Below are positions 32,385 through 39,477 of a stretch of 39,477 bases of DNA, one piece after another (position 1 is the first letter of the stretch; the number at the start of each line of letters is the position of its first letter). A program made the translations under genes and the position numbers. Source of the DNA: Chara braunii (Eukaryota; Streptophyta; Charophyceae; Charales; Characeae); the NCBI GenBank assembly GCA_003427395.1, contig BFEA01000015.1:2745454-2784930 (forward strand), given 5' to 3'. The notes below the pieces were generated by a model. It was not told the origin of the DNA, made no database searches, and saw nothing but the letters and a program-made list of their open reading frames with translations.

Positions 32385-33610
32385 CGCCCAAAAGTGGACA
32401 TTGCTGCAATTTTGCATGACAGATGGGCTAGGCATCTTAATATTGAGATAAATTCGATTAAACACATCAAATTTTTCAAAAATCTCAAACAACGTTAAAT
32501 TTTCCTCTTTACAATGGCGGATAGTACATCTGTGTTTGCGTACAAATGATTGGCTGATAGATTGTTCCACACTAGAACAAAGAGGACTGGCTACTCCATG
32601 GTGCAAATCCTGTCTTTCAACTTTTCCTAGCAGAAAATTCATAGAAACTATTGAGCATATATTTATGCAATGTTCTGGATCAGTACTGCTATGGAGAAGA
32701 TGGGATTGTATTTGGAAGGGCCTAACAGGAATTGATTGGCCCTGGGATTGGAAAGTCATTCTCTTGGGTCATTGGGTTCCACAGGGATTGCAATTGTCTA
32801 ACTTCCAACATATTTTTTTTTAGATAGGTTGCAAGGCAATGATATGGACATTATGGTATAAGCCTTGTGTTAGGGAGAGACAGGGAGTGGAACTGGAAGG
32901 ATCATAATTAAGGGACCTGATTGTTAATTTTGTACAAACAGAAATTAGATATCATTGGTCCAATCTTTTGTCTAAACAAGGCAAATTCCAGCAGAAGAAA
33001 GATATTCAATATGCAATCCGACAATTTGAAGGACTGGCTGGGGGGATCTGCAGAAGGGGGCTTGGGTGAAGTGATATGGCAAGGGGAGGAAGGGGAGGAA
33101 GGGTCCTTCAAAAGGGGCTTTTAGCTCGTATTCTGGGACTGGTTCCAGCTTCAACCAGGAGCCTTGCTCAGATCTCCAGTGTTTTTCTCATACCTATTTC
33201 CCCCTTCTGAATTAGCCTTAGTTGAATTACAGTGGTATGGCGGGGGGGAGGAAGGGGGGGGGAGTAAGTATCAGAAGAAAAGATGCTTGGATGTTATGAT
33301 CAGATATGGTGGTCCTGATGGACTGAAGAGGTGTTTTTTCTTCATTTCTATGATATAAGTGCCCTTATCTTCATCATTAGATTATCAGTAGGATCAGGGG
33401 CACTATCAGCTATGTCCAGGTGGATGTTGGGACCAGTTCCCAGCATTTGATGATTGTTATTTTTCAACTGATCAATGCATTTCAAGGGACGCTGGACCTG
33501 CTTTCCAGCAGGTGAAGCTCCCCACCAATAGACTGGAGCCCCCTGAGAAACAGGTATCTGTTATCACAGTTGGTTTTCTTTAAAAAAAGAAGAAAAAAAA
33601 AAAAAAAAAA
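32385..33610 (+). pseudogene. 5'-truncated LINE: C-terminal ORF2, 3' UTR and A-tail
   Basis: The plus strand reads DRWARHLNIEINSIKHIKFF near 32430, matching DRWTRHLNIDAQSIKNIKFF of LINE-2. It continues as TNDWLIDCSTLEQRGLATPW, ETIEHIFMQCSGS and WPWDWKVILLGHW (32536-32823), the C-terminal zinc-binding-like region. Later frames are broken. The 3' UTR has two copies of hairpin 2, at 33426-33444 (GTTGGG/CCCAGC) and 33491-33509 (GCTGGA/TCCAGC). The CTCCCCACCAATAGACTGG box follows, and an A-rich tail lies at 33582-33610. Only the last about 1.2 kb was inserted, as is usual for 5' truncation during target-primed reverse transcription. Confidence 0.88.
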
Positions 33611-33695
33611 CGGGTTCAAGCGCGTGTGTGTGTGTGTGTCGGAGGGAAAAAGGAATGACCACTTCCACACCAATCAACCAAAAAAAACATGAATT

Positions 33696-33703
<8 letters not shown>

Positions 33704-33733
<30 letters not shown>

Positions 33734-33768
33734 GGGTTGAACCCCCTTTTTTTTTTTTTTTTTTTTTT
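33704..33768. repeat. A-run / GGGTTGAACCC / T-run foldback
   Basis: An A28 run, then C-GGGTT-G-AACCC, then a T22 run makes a long self-complementary block. It may be two retroposon tails joined end to end, or an assembly artefact. Confidence 0.85.
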
Positions 33769-33877
33769 CCGAAGAAAACACCCGCTGAAGTGATTAGGAA
33801 TTTTCCTGAATACTTTTCCCCGCCGCCCCCACAAAAAAACAAATTCCTGAAATCCTTCAATAGCTCTCAGTTTGTTC

Positions 33878-34060
33878 TTAGCCGAAGCCAGGTAATGGCC
33901 CTGGTATCTAAAAAATGACTTGTATAATTCTATATATGGGACTGTGGGCCCGGTTCCCAGCACGTGATTCTCCCTACTAATAGACTGGAGCATTTCTCCC
34001 CCCAGAAAAAAAGAAAACGAAGAAAAAGAAGAAAAAGAAGAAAAAGAAGAAAAAGAATGG
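33878..34060 (+). mobile_element. SINE-like element A2 (best 5' end)
   Basis: It begins CTTAGCCGAAGCCAGGTAAT. Hairpin 1 at 33888-33904 is CCAGG, loop TAATGGC, CCTGG. TATCT and an A/T-rich spacer follow, then hairpin 2 at 33943-33961 (lower pairs decayed), AGCACGTG, CTCCCTACTAATAGACTGG, CATTTCTCC and an AAG-rich tail. TAGCCGAAGCCGG resembles a Pol III A box, and GGTTCCCAGC resembles a B box about 70 nt downstream. No protein frame is present. A tRNA-related SINE is likely but not proven. Confidence 0.72.
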
Positions 34061-34075
34061 TGGCGAAACAGAAAA

Positions 34076-34165
34076 AAGGGACTCTAATCTAGTGGTGGGG
34101 AGTGTCACCTGCTGGAAAACGGGTCCAGCGTCCCTGATCCATAAGATGATGATTGAGTTTGAGGG
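34076..34165 (-). other. LINE 3'-tail fragment
   Basis: On the minus strand: hairpin 2 at 34111-34129 (GCTGGA, loop CCCGTTT, TCCAGC), AGGTG, CTCCCCACCACTAGATTAG, and then a T-run rather than an A-tail. Family C sequence starts immediately to the right. Confidence 0.65.
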
Positions 34166-34169
34166 GCGG

Positions 34170-34275
34170 GGTTCAACCTCCTGATGAGTAGGCGAAAGTC
34201 TGATGAAACGGTGTGGCTGCTGTGGCACAGTCATGCTTTTGGAGGGGAGTTGTGTCTAGCGAACATGACGACACA
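34170..34275 (+). repeat. Direct repeat family C, partial copy 3
   Basis: GTTCAACCTCCTGATGAG, GAAAGTCTGATGAAACGG, TGGCACAGTC and TAGCGAACATGACGACA follow the order of the last third of copy 1 (about 31697-31800). Confidence 0.7.
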
Positions 34276-34400
34276 CACTCGTGTTGTTTGCTATAGGGGT
34301 ATGGTGCCTGCTCTTAGCAGCACCCCTAGACTGTGAGGACCCCGGCCTCAACCTTTTTATTGGTAATATCAGCCTTGGGCACTGGGCCCCCTTTTTGTTG

Positions 34401-34404
34401 AAAA

Positions 34405-34455
<51 letters not shown>

Positions 34456-34457
34456 AA
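34401..34457. repeat. (AAAT)n microsatellite
   Basis: A run of AAAT tetranucleotides. Open frames across it are compositional artefacts. Confidence 0.97.
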
Positions 34458-34574
34458 AGCATTAGTTCGGGAGTTTTGCAGGGGGGGGGCATCAGTTCTA
34501 CAAACTGTTGCCTGCTCACGACATCCACACACGACAGGAAAGGACTGAAATGGAGATAGAAAAAACTCAGTCCT

Positions 34575-34700
34575 TTTTTTTTTTTTTTTTTTTTTTTTTG
34601 GCGAAACAACCCAAGTAAATGCTAGGGTTGCTGATAAGAGCAGACACCGCTAGCATGCTCGGGGAGGCTCCATCTATTGGTGGGGAGAATACTCGGAAGA
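34575..34700 (-). other. LINE 3'-tail fragment with hairpin 3
   Basis: The T25 at 34575-34599 is the poly-A of a minus-strand element. Just inside is hairpin 3 at 34619-34656: stem ATGCTAG/CTAGCAT with loop TGCTCTTA, the same loop as LINE-2 but with different stem bases. The CTCCCCACCAATAGATGGAG box follows. The copy is truncated before hairpin 2. Confidence 0.75.
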
Positions 34701-35050
34701 TGGAAAGGTGAAGCTCAAGATGATGCTTGAAGCAGCGTCCTACTCCTCGCATCCTGGCAAAATGCCCGAGGTGTTTCTGCTATTGCCAGTGCCAGGCGCT
34801 CTTCGAAAGGTGAGAGCCTCCTACTCCTATCCTCTTGTTCGTTCACACTCATCCACCCTTCTCGCTTCAAGCCAGCTGCATCTGTAGAAAATCCAGGTTT
34901 ATTGATGTCTGAAAATCACCCACTTGCTCACTTGCGGTAATTTCTGAACCTGACCCAAAAATAGCGATTCATTTTTTCACTCCATCTTCGCCCGGCCCAT
35001 TTTTGGTCCCGCCCAATTTTCAACCAGTGTGAACTGGTACTACACTCGTT
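34701..35050. other. Unassigned stretch
   Basis: I see no supported gene. GGGC(C)GGG...AAA blocks are repeated on the minus strand near 34985-35065. Confidence 0.35.
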
Positions 35051-35051
35051 T

Positions 35052-35572
35052 TCACCCGGCCCACTTTGGTCCAGGCCCTGCCCGTTTCTGGGGCTCTGTT
35101 TCGCACAGCACCACGACCCAGTCGTCCCATGCCCCGTCTTTGAGTCGGGAGAAGAGCCTCAACCTGGAATCGAAGAATTTCGCAGGGAAGCCTCTTTTCC
35201 GCAGGTCGATTTTCAGGGCTACCTTCTTCCCCCGAATACAACGTACGGTCATTATAGCTGTATTTGAGGCATCTTTCAGTCTAGATACAGCTATAATGAC
35301 CGTACGTTGTATTCGGGGGAAGAAGGTAGGAGCGTCGGTACAGCATCCTGTTCGAACAGCGTGTGGTCCCAATTCCCGTGCAGGTACCCAGGTATCACCG
35401 CCTTCTTCACCTGGTGCGCTGAATACGACTCGAAATCCTGTAACCCTTGAAACGTCAACCCACCCCCCTCGGGAAGTGTAGGCCCATTGGCCGTCACAGC
35501 CGTGCATCTTACACAAGTGGGGTACATGTTCACTGTCAGCTCGCAGCCCAAGAACGGCCACAGTGCGGCCAT
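35052..35572 (-). pseudogene. Unrecognised reading frame split by a foldback insertion
   Basis: Before the insertion, the minus-strand frame from 35572 reads like a folded protein (GLQDFESYSAHQVKKAVIPG then YLHGNWDHTLFEQD). After it, in the other frame, comes LKIDLRKRGFPAKFFDSRL then DGAWDDWVVVLCETEP. The two frames differ by an offset that removal of about 110 bp (the foldback) would cancel. The family is unknown to me. It could be a gene exon or part of an unfamiliar mobile element. Both ends of the protein are missing. Confidence 0.5.
35219..35329. repeat. Perfect 45-bp-arm inverted repeat (foldback)
   Basis: Arm 35219-35263 and arm 35285-35329 are exact reverse complements with a 21-nt loop (35264-35284). 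The outer ends are CTACCTTC and GAAGGTAG. The perfect arms imply a recent origin, or an assembly or library artefact. Confidence 0.95.
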
Positions 35573-35764
35573 GAGATTCTCAGATCAGATGACAGGAACT
35601 GGTGTGTACTCGAAACCAAGTCTAAGCCTCCACTAGTGGGATGGGCCCCCTTTGGTGCTGGCAAGAGCCCCAAAAGAAATCAAAGGCAGTCCATTTTTCT
35701 GCTTGACAGCAAATCTTCAGTTTACCCTCACATACATACACATACAGTATTACACACACAAAAC

Positions 35765-35765
<1 letters not shown>

Positions 35766-35819
<54 letters not shown>

Positions 35820-35837
35820 GAGAAAGAAAGAAAGAAA
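35766..35837. repeat. (AAAG)n microsatellite
   Basis: About 18 copies of AAAG with one GAGA interruption near 35818. Confidence 0.97.
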
Positions 35838-36094
35838 AAAGAGGGGGGCCACAGTGCCCTCCACAGGAGATCTGACAGATCTCCAAGCAGATGCTCAGAA
35901 ATTGATGGAAACATCCAAAGCACAAAAGAAGAAAGAGTAAAAGTAGTAGGTTACTGTAGAAGAGTAGGGTAGTTGGGAGACCTTGCGGTGGTGGTTGGCG
36001 TGATTGGTGAAAGCTGGAGTGATTACTTAGGATGAACAGTTTCTGCAGCCTGGATCTGAATCCGGCCGGAGTTGCCGGAACCCGGGCCGCTGCT

Positions 36095-36170
36095 CTTGTA
36101 AGGGACGCCGGGTGGCCCGGGCCCACTTCCTGGTTTTGAATAAATAATAAAGACAAAAAAAAAAAAAAAA
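36095..36170 (+). other. Diverged retroposon-like tail with A16
   Basis: GGGACGCCGGGTGGCCCGGGC is followed by AATAAATAATAAAGAC and A16 (about 36155-36170). GGGACGC and a GC-rich foldback in front of an A-tail recall hairpin 2, but the loop is different, so membership in the family is uncertain. Confidence 0.4.
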
Positions 36171-36381
36171 GTGCATAGTTTCCATCCACTTGTAAGATTT
36201 TCATTAGACTCATAAGAGCTTAAAAAAAAGGGAAGATTTTCGAAATGCCCCTCCCGCTTCCATTTATTTGCGGTATGTCCCTCTGACTGCCGACTTACCC
36301 TGCCGGGCCATTCTGACAACGATTGAAGTCTCAGAAAAGCCCCTGGCTTAGTTTGGCCCTAAAATATGTTCAATATGCCCC

Positions 36382-36538
36382 TTTTTTTTAATTTTTAATT
36401 TATTTTATGGGAACAAGACTCCAATCTATTCGTGGGGAGCAGCACGTGCTGGGAACCGGGCCCAGCGTCCCATATGGAAAATTATATCGAATTTTGAAAA
36501 TTTGAGATACCGGGGCCATTACCCGGCTTTGGCTAAGA
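36382..36538 (-). mobile_element. SINE-like element A4
   Basis: On the minus strand: CTTAGCCAAAGCCGGGTAAT, hairpin 1 at 36510-36526 (CCGGG, loop TAATGGC, CCCGG) and TATCTC. Hairpin 2 follows at 36448-36466 (GCTGGG, loop CCCGGTT, CCCAGC), then CACGTGCTGCTCCCCACGAA, TAGATTGG and an A-rich tail. Both stems are perfect, so this is the best-preserved copy in the window. Confidence 0.78.
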
Positions 36539-36609
36539 AAACAATTGAGCTACTTAGGAGAATACGACAAACTTCAGAATTGGACAAGATTCAGAAACCG
36601 ACTCAGGAG

Positions 36610-36937
36610 CCCCCCATCAATCCTCTTTACCTCTCTCCGGCAAGACTTACTGCAACAGAGCCACCATCTCCGTTGCTGCTGTACCCTATTTCCATCCTAC
36701 CAGCTAGCCCCCGCACTAGTAGGATGCTTGATATCCCACCATCTACTTCTCCCACTCACCTAAAAGACTCAAACCCCCAATCCATCCCCTGTACCCCACT
36801 CCGGCAAGCCTTACTGCAGCAGAGCCACCATCTCCGCTGCTGCTGTACCCTATTCCTGTCCTGCCAGCTTGCCCTCTTGCTAGTAGGAAGCGTAATATCC
36901 CACCTTCTCCTTCTCCCACTCACCTCAGTCTCTTAAG
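36610..36937 (+). repeat. 164-bp tandem duplication
   Basis: CTCCGGCAAGACTTACTGCA at 36635 recurs with small changes at 36799. AGAGCCACCATCTCCG, GCTGCTGTACCCTATT and CTTCTCCCACTCACCT follow in both units. The units differ at roughly one base in ten. Confidence 0.88.
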
Positions 36938-37184
36938 AAAACGTCTGAGCAATACGGAAAACATAGTCCCCAACCAGTACCGGGTCCAAATTTCCAGTAT
37001 GCCCCCGTGGCTCCCCTCCCAGGTCCAGGGGAAAGGCATTGAGTGCCACCAACGGCCACAAGGGCATGCTGGAAAGTTGCACCCCTCACTGACAGGGACC
37101 TGCAGGAAACTTCAGAGGCCCCACGGGCACGACAGGGTAAGTCGGGCATCGGAGGGACATAGCGCAAATGATATATTTTTTGGT

Positions 37185-37260
37185 TAATTTTATTTTACAC
37201 CGAACAATGTCTTTATAAAAGCCGGGAACCAGGCCGGCATCCCTTACAAAATTAGGTGGG
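37185..37260 (-). other. Diverged hairpin-2 tail fragment
   Basis: On the minus strand: TTGTAAGGGATGCCGG, then CCTGGTT, then CCCGGC, followed by TTTTATAAAGACATT and an A/T-rich stretch (hairpin at 37221-37238). The stem has changed to GCCGG/CCGGC, keeping the pairing. Confidence 0.5.
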
Positions 37261-37446
37261 GCCCTCAGTGGGCAAGGCATCACCGGCTAAGCACATAGAG
37301 GGCACCACTCCACTAAATTTCACCCCACAGCCAACTTCACAACCAACTCCACAGCCCCAACAACTGAAAAGTCAACGAAAATTATCATCAAAACCTAAGT
37401 TCATCACCAAGAAACTCTAATCACAACCGTCGTGACAACCCCAATT

Positions 37447-37449
37447 TAG

Positions 37450-37484
<35 letters not shown>
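37447..37484. repeat. (TC)n(TG)n microsatellite
   Basis: A short TC run is followed by a TG run. Confidence 0.95.
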
Positions 37485-37730
37485 TTTCCAACCCAGGCAC
37501 GAAACAGTGTGAATTTTATTTTTTTGTTGATTAGTGTCATCTTTTTTTTTTCTTTTTTTTTAATGTTCGCAGGGGTCCCCTGTATGAGCCTTAGGAGTAG
37601 TGGTAGGTAGGTAGGTAGTGAAGGTGAATTGAAAAACAATTTGAAAGATGATGAAAGATTTGAAATTTGAAAGAAAGAATAAAAATAAAGGTTTTTTATT
37701 AGTGTCATGATCACAATGAGTGTCATCTAT

Positions 37731-38306
37731 GGGCCTCGCCACACCTATCCCGAAAACACCGATTTGGAGAGCAAATGCATCGCCACACCAACTCTCCAAA
37801 ATTGGTGTCAGAAAATTTTTCGAGAGTGGCCAGAACTCGGTTTTCAGGAGTGCTCGCGAACTGTGGTCGTTGCCCCGCCTGCAAAGTTGCCACTTTCGAC
37901 AGTGGTCCACGACACCTCCGATTGTGGCCTGAATTTCGAGAGTGTGCCGCGACGGACAACCATCTGCGGCCAGCGTTTTGTCGAGTTCGTTCGAGAGACT
38001 CTCGAACCGAGGCCTCTGTCCACTACTCACCACATGCACAAAAGACAAAAAATATGGCGGTGTATCTTTCCATGGTCTAGCAGAAAATTCATTCTCATTT
38101 TGCACATTCGGTGAGTGGTGGAGCAAGGCCCTTGCACCGCCACACTGCACTCTCGAAAAATGCAGGTCTGTTCGGACACAGTGGAGAGCGCCCCCTTCGA
38201 GAGCGCAGTGCGGCGATGAGGCCTCTCGAACCGGTTTTCACGATTTCCAGAGTTCGAGAGCGCTCTCGAACATTTTCCCGTTTTCGGGATAGGTGTGGCG
38301 AGGCCC
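37731..38306. mobile_element. MITE with 27-bp terminal inverted repeats
   Basis: The first 27 bases (GGGCCTCGCCACACC..., 37731-37757) are the exact reverse complement of 38280-38306. TAT flanks both sides (37728-37730 and 38307-38309), a likely 3-bp target duplication. The 576-bp interior has no recognisable transposase. Instead it carries nine copies of the octamer TTCGAGAG or CTCTCGAA. GGGCC-start termini with a 3-bp duplication fit a PIF/Harbinger-type MITE, but TAT is not the usual TWA, so the superfamily is tentative. Confidence 0.88.
38253..38270. repeat. Palindrome inside the MITE
   Basis: The run TTCGAGAGCGCTCTCGAA is a perfect 18-bp palindrome, extended by one G:C pair on each side. 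A second near-palindrome of the same octamer (single central A) is at 37990-38006. Confidence 0.95.
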
Positions 38307-38309
38307 TAT

Positions 38310-39281
38310 TTCTCATCGTCTAGGAAATAAAAATGGGATTACTGAGGAATCAGATCCTCCAGCAACTAGAACAACATTAAAATAAAATTAAAAAAAAGAA
38401 AAAAAGGAACCATCAAAGATAGTGGTTCGTAGATACTGAAAGGTGAAATTGAAAGTGCCTGGATTGACATAGTGGACATGAACCAAAATGGATAAATTCT
38501 CCTGACAGTGCAAACCAAGGACTCTATTAAGGGCCTAGCTCCACTGCACAAGCTTGTAAATGTCTCTGGAGCTAATAATGGTCCTGATGCATTCCAAGTA
38601 TTGGATCAGTCTGAATGCATAGGGGCAGCAGTCCTGCCCAGGTACATGTAGAATGTTGCGTAGTGGAGCCAGGCCGGAAGAGGCGGATGGGGTCTCATGA
38701 CTCTCATCTTGTTGTCTGCTACTCTCAGCCAATACTTGCACTAGGACTTTCCTGGATGTATCTGACTGCTTTCACAGCCACGACTGGATGCACCTCACTG
38801 CAATTATGCCTACAGTCAAGTTGACAAAGTCCTAGTGTGAGTATGCACTCAGCCTTTATGTAACCGTTGGGAGATACCAGAATGGATTCCTTTTTTTTTT
38901 TTTTTTTTTTTTTTCCGTCCGCAAGTGTTGGGAAATTACGATGTTTTGTCAGTTCCCAAAGTTATCGGGAGTCCCAAGAGGCTTGGCATCGATTCAGTGT
39001 CCCGAAAAGAAAACGATTTTGGTTTTTTTTTTTTTTGGTCCTGCTCGGACTATTGCGGGCCCATGGTCGATCCTGGACAGCGGGCGCGTTGTGGAAACAC
39101 TACCGGGTCCTACCGGGACGGGTTGCGGCGTGGCAGATCGGGCGGTCGCTGCTCTGCGGTCGCCGGTGGATGGTGGGTGACTGGACGACCGCCTTCGCGG
39201 GCGACCACCTTGCATCGACGTGCGAAGGACTGCCGCCCATGGATGTCCCGCTGTAGGGTTCTCCGCGGGCCGCCATTGCCA
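38310..39281. other. Unassigned stretch with short inverted repeat and poly-T
   Basis: CACTAGGACTTT near 38738 and its inverse AAAGTCCTAGTG near 38827 are about 75 bp apart. A T25 run lies at about 38890-38914, followed by a GC-rich segment without a recognisable protein. Confidence 0.4.
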
Positions 39282-39283
39282 TC

Positions 39284-39345
<62 letters not shown>
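39282..39345. repeat. (CT)n microsatellite
   Basis: A pure CT run. Confidence 0.97.
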
Positions 39346-39347
<2 letters not shown>

Positions 39348-39424
39348 GCGACATGCGTGCCCGCCGACGTTGATCCATCGACAATAGGCGAGGACCGTCC
39401 TCGTACGTCGGCATCTTGCCGTGA

Positions 39425-39426
<2 letters not shown>

Positions 39427-39476
<50 letters not shown>
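39427..39476. repeat. (TC)n microsatellite at window end
   Basis: A pure TC run that reaches the end of the window. Confidence 0.97.

Positions 39477-39477
<1 letters not shown>

Noticed and set aside
37723-38323. Several overlapping frames of 70-196 codons in the MITE
   Set aside because: They overlap on both strands, run through the terminal inverted repeats, and show no transposase motif.

Overview
The window looks like repeat-rich intergenic DNA from a large eukaryotic nuclear genome, most likely a plant or streptophyte alga. No convincing intact host gene, tRNA, rRNA, bacterial operon or CRISPR array is visible. The plant-like call rests on L1-type LINEs with a CCHC zinc-knuckle ORF1, an endonuclease/reverse-transcriptase ORF2 ending in a plant-type zf-RVT region, and a PIF/Harbinger DNA transposon. 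I cannot name the species. A few N positions show it is an assembled draft, so homopolymers and frameshifts need care.

Layout. 1-5582: unassigned DNA with microsatellites and a 74-bp tandem duplication. 5583-19607: one LINE insertion (LINE-1) bounded by a 15-bp target-site duplication. Its 5' part is inverted (twin priming), and a second LINE (LINE-2, minus strand, about 10931-19170) is nested in its 3' UTR. LINE-2 keeps an intact ORF1. 19608-21159: structured retroposon tails, a SINE-like element with tandem tail copies, and a long compound microsatellite. 21160-23622: a PIF/Harbinger-type element with TTA target duplication, terminal inverted repeats, repeated subterminal motifs and a decayed transposase. 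23632-28210: a SINE-like copy, then LINE-3 (minus strand), also with a 5' inversion. 28260-29950: four copies of an unrecognised two-part repeat. 31496-32160: a 413-bp-period direct repeat. 32385-34700: a truncated LINE plus several SINE/LINE tails. 35052-35572: an unrecognised reading frame interrupted by a perfect 45-bp-arm foldback whose removal would rejoin two frames. 36382-38306: another SINE-like copy, a tandem duplication, and a 576-bp MITE with 27-bp terminal inverted repeats and nine copies of TTCGAGAG/CTCTCGAA.

The most interesting signal is a structured RNA tail shared by the LINEs and SINE-like elements. It has a 7-nt-loop hairpin (loop CCCGGTT), a second hairpin (loop TAATGGC), and in several LINE tails a third hairpin before the poly-A. 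Stem bases change in pairs between copies so that pairing is kept. This suggests a recognition signal for the LINE reverse transcriptase that non-coding elements have borrowed.
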